A DNA stretch of 64,000 nt from Zygaena filipendulae (GCA_907165275.2 OU015665.1:2852001-2916000); one strand, 5' to 3'; positions 1-10,189 are shown, counted from the first letter of the stretch. Program-made: numbers and translations. The notes: generated by a model not told the origin, from the letters alone.

Positions 1-414
1 CGGTGGCAGCCGAACGACGAATGCCGGAACTGCTGACGCTGCTGACGATAGTGGCACTGCGCGGGTCCGCGTTTGCCCCGCCAGGCGTCGATTTTAATCC
101 CAGGCGTACACAACATCTCTGTGATTTCGTATATGCCCGGGGTGAGGTTCGGGGTGCGGCGCAGCTGGGCGTAATATATGCAGCCGGGCCTGCCGTGGAT
201 GGGGCGGACGTACTCCGGACGTACTCCTGGGTAATTTCCGACGGATCGGTGTCGATCGGCAGCCCCCTTATTGCTACCTTGACACTCTGATCCGCCGGAA
301 GGGAGTACGGGAACCAGGATACCGTCCGGTCTTCCTTTTCCAGCGCCGTTAGGTAGCGCTGGACCAGACGGTATTCCGATTCGTCTTTCGGAATGAAACG
401 CACGCCCTTACCAT
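1..414 (-). pseudogene. Non-LTR retrotransposon ORF1 (Gag-like, zinc-knuckle) relic
   Basis: Read on the minus strand from about 414 towards 1, this encodes a decayed nucleic-acid-binding ORF1 of the kind found in Jockey-like LINEs. Visible parts in order: a segment containing GKGVRF and EYRLVQRYL; the motif VKVAIRGLP followed by DPSEIT, typical of the domain preceding the knuckle; then RGKRGPAQCH leading into a CCHC-like knuckle ending HSSFGC. The second knuckle cysteine reads as arginine, and extra residues sit before the histidine, so the knuckle is broken. The reading frame shifts near 206-227, where the 11-mer GGACGTACTCC is tandemly duplicated. The relic runs off the left edge of the window. 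The block is much more GC-rich than its surroundings, as expected for former coding sequence. Assignment to the LINE ORF1 class is fairly secure; the exact clade is not. Confidence 0.75.
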
Positions 415-430
415 ATGGGCGTGCGCTATC

Positions 431-530
431 GGTTCAGTATAGATCCATAGGGGATCTTTGGACAACGTCCACAACGTCACAAACTCACCAACTCACAATT
501 CATAAACTCACAAACTTTAGCTCTTAAAGA
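431..530 (+). repeat. Family H tail fragment
   Basis: It contains CGGTTCAGTA, then ACAACGTCACAAACTCAC and CACAAACTTTAGCTCTT. This is the tail type also seen at 10598-10780 and 36145-36350. The CCGCGG head is missing, and the fragment directly follows the LINE relic. Confidence 0.6.
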
Positions 531-870
531 TATGTTATCTAAACGAAAAACCTTAGGTTCAATAGTGTGATAATTTTTTCTTTAGTAAAGCTGAAGTTAT
601 TGAAATCCTTGACATTTAGACAAATGTCTGAAATTAAGGATCATATTACTCCCCATAAATTTTCATACCCCGGTCTTCTACCTATACGAAAATCGCTTCT
701 TAAGGAGTTTAGTAAACTCCAAAAATAGAATACAACGATTTTGTTTGATTTTACTTCAACAGACCCAGCAGGGCATTAATCGACTTTAATAATCCTGTTA
801 AAAACTACATAATTTTATAACGGAGTAGAATAAAATTTTCTTTAAATTTCTAAAGAGGAATCTCTATTGC
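531..870. other. A+T-rich stretch without a recognised feature
   Basis: No coding or repeat signature was recognised. A small perfect inverted repeat (GGAGTTTA-G-TAAACTCC) lies at about 701-718. TTTTCATACCCCGG near 660 resembles the end of family M1 and could be a scrap of it. Confidence 0.4.
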
Positions 871-910
871 TTGGTGGAAGTTTTTTTTTTGTATCGTAGA
901 AAGTTACCCG

Positions 911-982
911 GGGATTCTGAGATTTTGCAGTTACCCTGCAAACTCCGAATACCTCACTGTAACTGCAAAATCTCAGAATCCC
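911..982. repeat. Perfect 24-bp stem hairpin
   Basis: Positions 911-934 are exactly complementary to 959-982, with a 24-nt spacer. The arm begins GGGATTCTGAGATTTTGCAG. The size (72 nt) is that of a short hairpin precursor. A nearby family H head fragment shares only the general theme of GGGATTC/GAATCCC, so the hairpin is not simply part of H. Expression is unknown. Confidence 0.8.
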
Positions 983-1004
983 GGCAAAATAAAAAAATTT
1001 TGTC

Positions 1005-1150
1005 CCGGAATTCCCGCGGGAACTCCGAAATTAACGCGGGTGAAACTGCATTAAATTTTGAATACTACACGTTGTCCGGGGTACAGAAAAGGATATAGGT
1101 AGGGAAGGTACTTTTATCCCAGAATTCCTGCGGGATCTTCGACATTAAAA
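1005..1150 (-). repeat. Family H copy, two-headed form
   Basis: On the minus strand, head sequence (CCGAAATTAACGCGGGTGAAA as seen on plus, abbreviated) occurs before ACACGTTGTCCGGGGTACAG, and a second partial head (CCTGCGGGATCTTCGACATT) follows it. The same double arrangement recurs at 44745-44935 and 57158-57405. Confidence 0.65.
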
Positions 1151-1477
1151 TTAGCCAGTAAATAAATAAAAGTGCAGTAGTTTGTTAGGAACGGAATATT
1201 ACGTGTCTGGTGCCGGGAGCACGTCGGTCGTAGATCGTGATATTACGGGGATGGCGGTGAAAGTTGGCCAGTGCTTGTAACTCGTACACACACTTCGGAT
1301 TACAATGATAATTAACACGTCAATGAATGGAGGGCGGGCTGGCAGTAGGTACACCCTTGGCAGTAATTATGAGACAACAGCCGCCTAACCTTTTAGTTGA
1401 TATGTAGGTAGGTGCAGACAAATAATGTGAAACTTACCTAGCACAGTAACTTAGACGTAATGGTTTCATTTAAATAC
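1151..1477. other. Apparently unique sequence
   Basis: No repeat family or coding motif was recognised. The stretch is less A+T-rich than its surroundings around 1195-1260 and 1320-1390. Confidence 0.4.
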
Positions 1478-1625
1478 TAACTGTTCCCCGTGGTTTCACC
1501 CGCGTTAATTGCGGAGTTCCCGCGGAAATTTCAGGATAAAGTACCCTAAGTGCTTACTACTAAAGTGTATACAGTCGGTTAAGCAGTTAGGTCGTGAAAG
1601 CTTAACAAACAAACAAACTCACATT
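1478..1625 (+). repeat. Family H copy
   Basis: Head GGTTTCACCCGCGTTAATT, then GATAAAGTACCCTA, then a tail with GTCGGTTAAGCAGTTAGG and ACAAACAAACAAACTCACATT. The middle of the tail has diverged. Confidence 0.75.
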
Positions 1626-1870
1626 CACCCACCAAAAACACATTATAGGGTTTATTTACCTACTAAATAATGAACGGACTTTATCCATACTTATAAAAGA
1701 AAATTGTAAGGATATCTGTGATGCAAAATTAAAGGCTTGCAATATTTTCAGGTAGGTACTTTAGTCATTTTTTTTCTATAACCTTCTGTGTCTAACTAAT
1801 CTCTGTAAATAAAAATTAATCACCAAATGTGTTGCTAAGGGCGTAACTTCCAAACGACTGGAACAAATTA

Positions 1871-1972
1871 GATAATTGTTTTTTTTGTGTTCGTTATTGT
1901 CAGTTTATATAAAAGAAGTTCCTGAGAGAATTCCGAAACTCACGCGGGTAAAACCGCGGGGTGAAGCTAGTT
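1871..1972 (-). repeat. Family H copy, head end on the right
   Basis: GTTCCTGAGAGAATTCCGAA, then ACTCACGCGGGTAAAACCGC and the terminal AGCTAGT. It is the same subtype as 7610-7806 and 31139-31310, which share the segment before the head. Confidence 0.65.
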
Positions 1973-2023
1973 TATAATAAATACTTAGTAGGTAAGGATT
2001 CATAACACTCTTTGTTTTGCTAA

Positions 2024-2291
2024 CGGCCGTACTCAAAGTCGATTTAACTACATTTAAGTTAATTATTTAAATGCCAATTAACATTAATTTAATAAACGTC
2101 TCTGAGTGCGGAAGTTTTTAACCGACTTCCAAAAAAGGAGGAGGTTCTCAATTCTTCTGAATGTTGTTTTTTCTTTTTTGTATGTTTGTTACGCGATTAC
2201 TCGAAGACGGTTGGACCAACTTGGAAACTCTTTTTGTTTTTAAAATCTTTACATAAAATTAAGTAATCATTAAAACGACTGAGTGCGGCCG
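2024..2291. mobile_element. Family M5 palindromic MITE, split by another repeat
   Basis: The element begins CGGCCGTACTCAAAGTCGA and ends GACTGAGTGCGGCCG, and is flanked on both sides by TAA (2021-2023 and 2292-2294). TTA/TAA duplications are the rule for PIF/Harbinger elements. It is more diverged than the intact copy at 31311-31547. A separate repeat interrupts the right half. Confidence 0.7.
2121..2235 (+). repeat. Insert: AACCGACTTCC repeat inside M5
   Basis: Begins TTAACCGACTTCCAAAAAAG, followed by GAGGAGGTTCTCAATTC. I recognise this as a common lepidopteran interspersed repeat of uncertain class. The opposite-strand fragment GGAAGTCGGTTAA appears again near 39577. Confidence 0.55.
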
Positions 2292-2736
2292 TAAGACTTG
2301 GTCAAATGAAATTAATAGGTATACAGAGGTGTTATGCTCACAATCGTGATTCGTGCCTGATGGTAAACACCACTTTTGTTTTTAAAATCTCCAGAAATAA
2401 CGTAGGTTTATTTTTTGTTTATTTATTTGTTCGGGAAACCAACGCAACGGTATAAAGAAATACAAAATAAAAATAACATAAAAATTTCCTAGAATTTCCT
2501 TTCCACATATTTCAGAAGATAAGCGTTTAGAGGAAAAAATTCTACCAAAAGTTATAGTGCCGTAAGTAGGTACCTAATGTGATAATGGTTTACTGTAGGT
2601 ACCTACTATAATATTACATTTGGATGATAAAAATAATTTTAATTGTTGTTGAGGAAATAAAATAACTCTAGAAACAAGGAAAGAATAAAAAATAATACTT
2701 AAATATTTGAGTTTTGAAAACCAAATAGGTACACTA
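2292..2736. other. A+T-rich stretch without a recognised feature
   Basis: Only simple A+T tracts and scattered TAGGTA/TACCTA motifs (for example 2565-2605) are visible. Confidence 0.4.
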
Positions 2737-2878
2737 CTATTCCCTGCCGTTTCACCCGCGTTAATTTCTATCACCATATATCTATAGAGCGTATTTCTAT
2801 AGAGCATATTTCTATAGAGCGTGAAAACGTAACAGAGAGACAGAGTTACTTTCACATTTATAATATTTGTAGGGATTA
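2737..2878 (+). repeat. Family H copy with local TATAGAGC duplication
   Basis: Head CCGTTTCACCCGCGTTAATT, then a short tandem of TTTCTATAGAGC (2767-2820), then the tail AACGTAACAGAGAGACAGAG and TTTATAATATTTGTAGGG. The central part of the element has been replaced by the tandem. Confidence 0.65.
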
Positions 2879-3069
2879 ATAAATTCTGTAATAATAATAT
2901 CAATATAATTTACAATATTAAAAATTTACTCAAAATAGACAATAATCATTAATTTCATTAATTATTTAAGCAGAATTATCGAGTACGTTTAGAACATCGG
3001 TTTTGGATAATCAACAGAATATCCTAAGAAATTTGACGCTGTTGTGGTCACAGTTCAAACCGAATCTAA

Positions 3070-3446
3070 CGGTGCGTACAGACTATGTAACATGTTAGAT
3101 AACTTGTGTCATGTTATATAACACGTTCATATTATGTAACATTGTTATTCAACATTGCAACATAAAACAAGACTGTACACAATATTGGAATAACAATGCA
3201 ATATAACAATGTCATAAAACCATTTTTGTTTCTCTTTCTTGAGTGCTATCCACAACGTCGTCGCTGAGAGGACGTTTCACTAGTTGCGGCAGCGACTGTT
3301 GTACTTTTAAGAACAAAAGAAAAACAAAAAAAAGTTAACGTGACTAGATTATATAACATGTCATATATCATTCAGTGTCCACATTATTTGAAACATGCAT
3401 GTTATATAACAACACGTCATGTTATGTTATTAGTCTGTACGCACCG
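3070..3446. mobile_element. Foldback-type MITE with CGGTGCGTACAGACT termini
   Basis: The left end CGGTGCGTACAGACT is the exact reverse complement of the right end AGTCTGTACGCACCG. Subterminal regions on both sides are rich in GTTATATAAC/ATAACATG palindromes. The core (3240-3310) is GC-richer and has no open frame. No clear target duplication was seen, so the superfamily is unassigned. Confidence 0.75.
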
Positions 3447-3967
3447 CAACCTGGCGTGTCGTGCTTGCAAATACAAAACAGCGAGGGTTTTTTAGCTGAA
3501 TACAACTTGCCGACGACACATACACAGCGAATATATTTTGTTCGGCCGAGCTGCAGTGTGGCGCTCTTGCTCAAACAATAGACAAGGGCCGTCGACTGAA
3601 TGTTCAGGGGTTTGCAGAGAACGGCTCTGGGGCCCAGGCGGTTCATTCAACCCCCCAAGTACCGACCCTTGGCTGCTAGATTATTCAGTGACTCAACGAA
3701 TCGCGACCTCCTAAATGTTACTTAGTTTATGTCTGGCCTAAAATGTTTGGAGTTTGATAAATTTAAACCCAGTTATTATCTCATTTGCTTCAAATTTGTT
3801 ATCTTTACTAACGTTTGCATGTACCTATGTATATGTATTATGTAACCTAAATACATATATATTTTAATTAAAAATTTTTAATCATACTTTTTGTACCTTA
3901 TGGCTAGATTTACCTGTTTTGATACATCGCAACACAACGTACAGAGGTTTCTGACATTTATAGGATA
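3447..3967. other. Stretch without a recognised feature
   Basis: 3447-3740 has balanced composition with short open frames on both strands but no recognisable motif. 3740-3967 is A+T-rich. No repeat family was identified. Confidence 0.35.
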
Positions 3968-4080
3968 ACTAGCTGTTCCGCATGGTTTCATCCGCGTTAA
4001 TTTCGGAGTTCCTGCGGGAATTCCTGCACAAAAAGTAACTTATATCCTTCTCTGTACCCCTCACAACGTGTGTGCAAAAT
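3968..4080 (+). repeat. Family H copy, 3'-truncated
   Basis: CTAGCTGTTCCGCATGGTTT, then the standard head, then CCTTCTCTGTACCCCTCACA and GTGTGTGCAAAAT, where similarity stops. Confidence 0.75.
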
Positions 4081-4274
4081 ATGTATTATCTCGGGATAAT
4101 ACCACTTACCAGACCAGTATTAATACGTAGTATAATTTATTATGTAGTTTATCGTAAATTCAAAATTCTAAATACTGTGTTTCCTGAATAAATAAATAAA
4201 TCAATAACTATTACCCGTTAGCTGTTGGTTGACAAACCCGGTTTAGTTTATTAGCTCCCATAATAGTTTAGTAA

Positions 4275-4612
4275 CTATACGGCGCAGCGGAAAATAGTTA
4301 CGGTGCAGTACGGCATAGCTTAGCTCATTTACGCCGTAGTTAAACTTAATTACGGCGTAGCTTAACTTTGTTATGGCGTAGCTTAACTTAGTTACGGCGT
4401 AGCTTAACTTAGTCATGGCGTAGCTTATCTTAGTCATGGCGTAGCTAATCTTAGTTAGGGCGTAGCTTAACTTAGTAACGGCGTAGCTAAACTTCATTAC
4501 GGCGTAGCTTAATTTGGTTACATTGTAGCTCAACATAGTTATGGCGTAGCTTAGGCATGGCGTAGTTTAAAGTTACAGCGTAGCTAACTTTATACGGCGT
4601 AACGTAGTTTTG
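4275..4612. repeat. 21-bp minisatellite, about 12 regular units
   Basis: The unit is about TTACGGCGTAGCTTAACTTAG. The GGCGTAG core recurs every 21 bp at about 4332, 4353, 4374, 4395, 4416, 4437, 4458, 4479 and 4500, with looser copies on both sides. Because 21 is a multiple of three, one minus-strand frame (4243-4536) stays open and reads as a seven-residue repeat resembling LSYAVTK. That is best explained by the period rather than by coding. Confidence 0.9.
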
Positions 4613-4775
4613 AGTTGATGGATGTAATTTTTACATAGTATTATGCAGAACAAAGTCGCTTCCTGCCGTCTGTACGCTTGGATCTTTTAAACTGCGCAAC
4701 GGGTTTTGCGCATCAATAGATAGAGTATTCAAGAGGAAGGTTTATATATACGTATAGTTTATACGTATAGTTTAT

Positions 4776-4815
4776 ACTGCAATTCACGCGGGTGAAATTG
4801 CGGGGGCAGCTATTA
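4776..4815 (-). repeat. Family H head fragment
   Basis: CTGCAATTCACGCGGGTGAA, then ATTGCGGGGGCAGCTA: only the head end of the repeat, in reverse orientation. Confidence 0.6.
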
Positions 4816-5917
4816 AGGAATGAAAAACCAAACATTTTTTGGGTTACTAAGTACGTATAAAATCGTCCCATAATAATTTCAAATTTAAATTCCACTCTCC
4901 TCGATTTAAATGGCACTGGTTTGCAAAATGTTTTAAAATACATAATCGCCAATTAAACAACGGAATGCTTAAAGTCAATTAATTTTAAGTAGCACAAAAG
5001 TTAAAAGGCTTTTAAAGTACTTCACACCGCCTGCCTTTTCATCATTTTACAAAACATAGCATAATAATCGTTGGTGAATCGTGGCGAGCGGGCCGGCTGA
5101 GATAACGAATCCTATTATTATACATTTTAAATGGCAACTCATAAATCAGTCCACGTAATGCGGACGCAAAATTCGCAGATTGAATGAGATAATACAGTTG
5201 GGGTCGCTGTAACTTCGGCTTTATGGCGGTCCTTAGTACTCGTAGCTAGGCAGTGACAGTGATGAGTTAATTTTGAGGTTACGCATCAGATAAGTACGGA
5301 TGAAACCGAGCCATGGTCATTCGAAACGATAAAAACTGACCGTATACCGGTGTTTGGCATCACGTAGCGAGGAATATATTACATTTCCGTGTAATATATT
5401 TATTTGGCTCAGAAACTGGAAAACATTACGCGTTATGCTCTTGTGTCCACGAATGTCAATATTTGTTTAAATCCTTATGCGAAATTGAGTTTGTTTGTAC
5501 GCTTTCACAGCATCTCGCATCTGATTTTTTCAAAGTTTCCCCTCACTGATAAACACATCCTTTTTTTTGAGCAAAATATTTGTCTTATTCAACAATTTTT
5601 TCGACAGTAATTAAAACATTATCTATTTTGATTATACGCGCTCATTTAGTTTGTGGTTGGTCGATTGAAAAATAATTTATTTTGTTAAATAAATTACTTT
5701 TCAAGCTTAATTACCGCACTAATGATGCATTCTTCGAAGGTCGTCAACTTGAATCCATCAGTTTGAGCCAAGGTCCCCATCTGCAGTCTTCAAACTTACA
5801 ATTATATTATTACGATGGCGGAAGTCGTTTAGAGTATCTAGCCTAATAATTAAGCTTTTTGTTAAAACTTCGCAACTGCCGGTGTGCAAGGCCCACTAAA
5901 GGTGGTGTAAATTTTAC
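4816..5917. other. Mostly unique, A+T-rich DNA
   Basis: Around 5020-5130 there is a GC-richer patch (GGCGAGCGGGCCGGCTGAG). At 5468-5507 there is a minus-strand scrap of family H tail (GAGTTTGTTTGTACGCTTTC). Nothing else was recognised. Confidence 0.4.
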
Positions 5918-6603
5918 ACTTCAACACAGCAAGAGCTACAATGTATAGGTTGCGGAATAGATGACGAGTTCTTGGCCATCATTTTGCTTGTTGGACTGCC
6001 AGAAAGGTATCAACCTCTCGTCATGGCACTTGGACATTCCAACACTAAAATGACATCAGAAAATGTGGTGGCGGCTCTTCTAAAAGAAGATCCTCGGACT
6101 GGCAGTACCTCTATGAAACCTACCCAAGAACCTATTGGATTTAACAATGCGGCACTACACACTAACAGTCATAAGAAAAAGTTCTGCACGTATTGTAAGA
6201 AAAAGGGACATCTATTGTAGGAATAAGAACAAGAAAGCTTCGGCAACGGCTTCAAATTATACATCCGAATTCACACTTTCATCTTGTTTCACTAACATCA
6301 CACATGTTCACAGGATTGGTTCATAGATTCTGGCGCAAGTTCACACATGAGCAATAGGAAAGATTGGTTTTCAAGTATGAGCAAACATATTGTTCCTATT
6401 ACAGTTGCTAATAAGGAGCACTACTCAGCCAAGGGAAAGGTACTATCCATTTACCTATTTCTGATCATGTTAATAAAATTAGTGATGCGTTATTTATTCC
6501 TGGCTTAGCTACAAACCTTTTATCCGTAAATAATTTGGTTAAAAAAGGATGCTACTTGTTGGTGATTATTTCTAAGGCAATAAAGCCATTAGAAAAGGTT
6601 TAA
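5918..6603 (+). pseudogene. Ty1/copia retrotransposon gag-protease relic
   Basis: Three parts follow the order of a copia polyprotein. Gag C-terminus (5918-6220): contains LLVGLPERYQPL and a first half zinc knuckle CTYCKKKGH. A net deletion after the histidine shifts the frame, so the closing cysteine (CRNKNK) lies in another frame. Protease (6314 onward): DWFIDSGASSHMSN, with the DSGAS active site of copia proteases. A second shift near 6439 leads to FIPGLATNLLSVNNLVKKG, a motif that follows the protease. It then stops at 6601-6603. No integrase, reverse transcriptase or flanking LTRs were recognised. The element is a fragment, broken by at least two frameshifts, and cannot encode a working protein. 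Confidence 0.85.
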
Positions 6604-6850
6604 AGAAAATATATTAGAGCTCCAAAAGGAACGTCCACAATAGAATGTGTATAATTTAAATTGTAAAAACGTCAGTGTTCTCATTATAAAAGTAAACAAG
6701 GAGTTTTAAGAGGTGGCCACCGTGCGCATGCGCCGGTGCGTGAACTGACGATAGGTACGTGTTACGATATATTATGTAGATTATAGAGTATAGTAATTAG
6801 TGAGTGTCGTCTGCCTGGTAATATTTATCGATTTTAAATTATACGATACG
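6604..6850. other. Stretch after the copia relic
   Basis: It holds a perfect TGCGCATGCGC palindrome at 6723-6733, the form of NRF-1/Ewg binding sites, within a GC-rich patch (6713-6750). It may be retrotransposon remainder; no LTR boundary was found. Confidence 0.35.
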
Positions 6851-6945
6851 TATACTAGCTGTTCCCCGCGGTTTCACCCACGGTAATTTCGGAGTTCCCG
6901 CGGAAATTCTGCGATAAAAAGTAGATACCCTATGTCCTTATATTT
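6851..6945 (+). repeat. Family H copy, head only
   Basis: ACTAGCTGTTCCCCGCGGTT, a complete head, then AAAAAGTAGATACCCTATGT, after which similarity ends. Confidence 0.75.
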
Positions 6946-7357
6946 TTCACGGTTAGCGGTATGTATTAAAAAGTTAAAACAGATTTAATTATCTGTGAAA
7001 AGCAACATCTGGTACGGTTGTGGGGTCTGGTACATGATACATCTTTGATCCTCGTGTGGCAATTACCTACATACCTATACGTAAATGGTTCGCATACGTA
7101 CGATGAAAGTAGGTATGATGTATTAAAAAAAAATATGTGTAACATGTCAGGGTACTGTTATTTTTTCCGTTTATCAGTATCGGTTTTGCGTTTACGCCCC
7201 TCGGCGTATAACGTTATCTGTGAGTTTATTTATGTTATTAATTAATGATATGAGCAAATCAGGAAGTCAGGAAGTGTTATAAAAAGTAAAAAAAAAAGTG
7301 GAACTTGGTTTCTCTATTCAAAATTATCGGATTCGAATTTTGAAATTGAAATACTTA
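6946..7357. other. A+T-rich stretch without a recognised feature
   Basis: There is a short open frame at 7018-7245 without any recognisable domain. No repeat family was identified. Confidence 0.35.
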
Positions 7358-7450
7358 CCGCCGCACTCAGAGTCGACTTTAATGATTACTTAGTTAAGTA
7401 TAGATTTTTAAAACAAAACTGCCGCAATCAGAGACGTTCAGTACAATAAT
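7358..7450 (+). mobile_element. Family M5 left half
   Basis: Starts CCGCCGCACTCAGAGTCGAC directly after TTA and continues to CCGCAATCAGAGACGTTCAG, matching the left arm of the copy at 31311. The right arm is missing; a LINE tail abuts it at 7450. Confidence 0.75.
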
Positions 7451-7565
7451 GTCTAATAATCTCTATTGAACACCAGTTAAAATAACCAATAAAAAAATAA
7501 ACAATTTACTATGTGTCAAAATAGGCGGTCTTATCGCTCTGAGCGATCCATTGGTCCGATTGTTA
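7451..7565 (-). repeat. LINE 3'-end fragment (GAACACC / CTTATCGCTC type)
   Basis: AATAATCTCTATTGAACACC and GGCGGTCTTATCGCTCTGAG match 29922-30045. Read on minus, it ends in an AATAAAGAG-like signal and ATT repeats, which I know as a lepidopteran LINE tail. Confidence 0.6.
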
Positions 7566-7609
7566 TGAAACTTTGACGGGTTGTTCTGCCTGCGTCCGCA
7601 AAGGATCCT

Positions 7610-7806
7610 AAATCCTAATCCTGATTAAAAGAGATCCTGCGGGAATTCCGAAACTCATGAGGATGAATCTCCGAAACGGTTGGACCAATTTTGACGGGAC
7701 TTTCACTGCTAATTAGCAGATGTTATAAGGAGTAATTTAGGTTACTTTGGAGTTCCTGCAGGAATTCCAAAACTCTCGCGGGTGAAATCGCGGAGCACAG
7801 CTAGTT
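7610..7806 (-). repeat. Family H copy, long subtype
   Basis: On plus: GAGATCCTGCGGGAATTCCG, then CCGAAACGGTTGGACCAATT, then TGGAGTTCCTGCAGGAATTC, CTCGCGGGTGAAATCGCGG and AGCTAGT. A partial second head again lies upstream of the terminal head. It shares the GGACCAATTT segment with 31139-31310. Confidence 0.7.
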
Positions 7807-8155
7807 ACTATATAAACATACATGATAATTAATCAGATAATAATACCTACATAATGAAAGTAACATTTCCTAGGTAGATTGAAGTGAAAGATAGTGCTCA
7901 TGTACTCGTGATCTAAAAATGATAAGGGATTTTGAATTTTGAATATTAAAAGCTCATTCCAAAGTGGCTGTAACGGCGAAGGACTTGTCATGGAACAAAC
8001 TACTGAAATGTATGGGCTGTCACTGAAAAATACCACAACAGCACAATTTTCACATTCGATAGTATACCTATATTATCTTATTAATGAGCATTTTGTTTTA
8101 GTAAGTACCTACGAAATAGTTATTTTCGAAAACTCGTCCTTGATTCTTACTACCT

Positions 8156-8394
8156 AAATTAGCTGTGCCCCGCGATTTTACCCGCGTTAATTTCGGAGTT
8201 CCCGCGGGAATTCCGGGATAAAAAGTACCCTATGTGTTAATCTGATGTATAAGCTTCATTGTAAAGTTTCATTTAAATCCATCCAGTAGTTTTTGCGTGA
8301 AAGAGTAACAAACATCCATCCATCCATCCATCCATCCATCCATCCATCCATACATTCTTACAAACTTTCGCGTTTATAATATTAGTATAGATTC
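8156..8394 (+). repeat. Family H reference copy, tail type 2
   Basis: A nearly complete copy, useful as the reference. The head runs TTAGCTGTGCCCCGCGATTT, then TTACCCGCGTTAATTTCGGA, then the perfect palindrome TTCCCGCGGGAA, then CCGGGATAAAAAGTACCCTA. The tail runs TTTAAATCCATCCAGTAGTT, GTGAAAGAGTAACAAAC, a CATC array, and TTTATAATATTAGTATAGAT. There are no ORFs. A conserved head with a short tail ending in ATTAGTA repeats fits a SINE-like element or a LINE 3' end; I cannot tell which. The copy at 19135-19383 has the same tail and an 11-bp target duplication. Confidence 0.8.
8314..8351 (+). repeat. (CATC)n microsatellite inside family H
   Basis: About nine CATC units. The copy at 19135-19383 has an interrupted array at the same place, so the array is an inherited, length-variable part of this tail type. 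Confidence 0.9.
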
Positions 8395-9401
8395 ACTGGA
8401 TTACTAAATATAGCACCTTCCCTTTCCGACAAAAGTATCTTAGTCCAAATTTCTATAAGATTGCTACTAACAATAGGTATTTCGAAAAGAGAACAAGCGA
8501 GTGCCACAATTACAATTATGTATTTTCATACACATAAACTTATTTGGCTCCACTCAAGTGATTACCTTCTCTCTGGCTCCACTCTAGGATATTATATTCC
8601 GAGCGCGATAATCAGCTCAGCAAAACAGTACCGAAAGCCACTAATCTCATAATTTTCAGAATGTCTCGCGTACATTGTCTTCAGACACGAAGCCGGAGTT
8701 CGTCTCGTGTTAAACCTTTGTGGATATAAGTATATTAGAATGTAGAGTAACAAAATTAAGACACTTCTCAAGCGGTTTAAATTACTATACGGGGACATTG
8801 TAGCACATATTGTGTAAATTAAAACGTGTCGAGTAGATTGGATTGTATTAAATTGCAGGCCTTTGATAGTTCATGCTTACATGTGTCTAAAAAATTAAGA
8901 ATAGTGAGTGATAAATCACAAAGAGAACCTTGGGTAAAAAATGGCTTAGCCCGATGACCTTTTCACTTGATTTGCCGGCGCGCCAGCGCCAACACAGAGG
9001 GAGGGGAGGGACTTCTGATCGCGTCAGCAATCGGCAGATTGCGCGCTCGATTTTTCGCAAATGATTTTTTGACGTTAAAAATTTTTATTTTATGGTTTTT
9101 TTTTTTAAAGATATTTGAGGCCAGAACGAGTAGGTAGGTACTATACCCTGTTTCAATACTTCTCTCGTTTAAACATATGCCATGTATACGACCCACAATA
9201 TAACTACTTATTATATCTGCCGCAGAAATAGGTGACTGTATAAGTGTATACTGCATATTTTTTATTTCGTTTGAGTGTATGATAGTTTTACCGATAGGAC
9301 CAGCGGACGTGTTACTTTGATAAAACGAGTAATGTAATTACCTACAGCCACAGCCATTTTTTGACACCACAAACAGACACTTTAATTTTATTGATTACTG
9401 G
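8395..9401. other. Stretch without a recognised gene or repeat
   Basis: A GC-rich patch lies at 8970-9050 (GGCGCGCC followed by GGGAGGGGAGGG). The rest is A+T-rich, with short open frames lacking any domain. Confidence 0.35.
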
Positions 9402-9560
9402 TCGCTCCCCCGCGGTTTCACTCGCGCTAATTTTGGATTTTCCATTGGAATTTCAGGATAAAGGTACTCAAGAACATTGTAGCTAACAATAAGTGAAAGA
9501 ATTTTCAGTAATAAATACGTAACTCTTAGCTCATCCATAACAAACAAACGTACAAAAATT
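9402..9560 (+). repeat. Family H copy, diverged
   Basis: CCCCGCGGTTTCACTCGCGC head, then AGGATAAAGGTACTCAAGAA and GTGAAAGAATTTTCAGTA. The tail corresponds to the type at 10598-10780. Confidence 0.65.
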
Positions 9561-10189
9561 CAACTATTTTCTCTGTATAGCAGTATACATAGATATCTTT
9601 TTTTCTCTTATTAATAATACGGAATTTTATTGCTAGAGATAGCATATGATACAAAATTATCAAACGTCATAATAAATTAAGCAAATATCCGCTGAGATTT
9701 CTGTGGGTTATTACATTGACGCCACATGTCTACTACTGACAGAGGATCAGACTGACAGTGATGGAATTACTTACTCCCTCTCAGAAGAATAACCCTGTAT
9801 GCAAATTACGAGATGGTAACACTGAGTCGACGCTCGGATATAAACGACATATCTGAGCGCCAAATACGAGTAAAAGTTTATACTTCTATTTTAATCTAAG
9901 GAGTAAGACAAAATATTATGTTGATTTATATGTGATTAACTACTTATGAGATTTTAAATTTTTTCGTGTACTAATTCGTCACGTTATCAAACGTAGTGAT
10001 GGTAACGAAAAATATAATATATAATAACGCCTATTATATTATATACTTTTTCAATCGAGATATTATGTTAACGCGTTTTCCGTTTACATATTCTAGATGA
10101 TTCGAGATGATAGTCTAGAAATAGATTAAGTTTACATAATTTAGTATTTCGTTAATAGTATACCTCCTATACCTCTGTTAGTTGTTGTC
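9561..10189. other. A+T-rich stretch
   Basis: An imperfect A+T-only inverted repeat lies around 10009-10050, with ACGCC at its centre. A patch at 9715-9870 has more balanced composition and looks single-copy. No gene was recognised. Confidence 0.35.

Noticed and set aside
3..290. 95-codon plus-strand open frame
   Set aside because: It is antisense to the LINE ORF1 relic, whose minus-strand motifs are clear.
6723..6733. NRF-1-type promoter
   Set aside because: A single palindromic site without an associated gene, start site or CpG island is not enough to call a promoter.
8314..8351. CRISPR-like or satellite array
   Set aside because: Simple CATC microsatellite belonging to family H tail type 2; there are no spacers.
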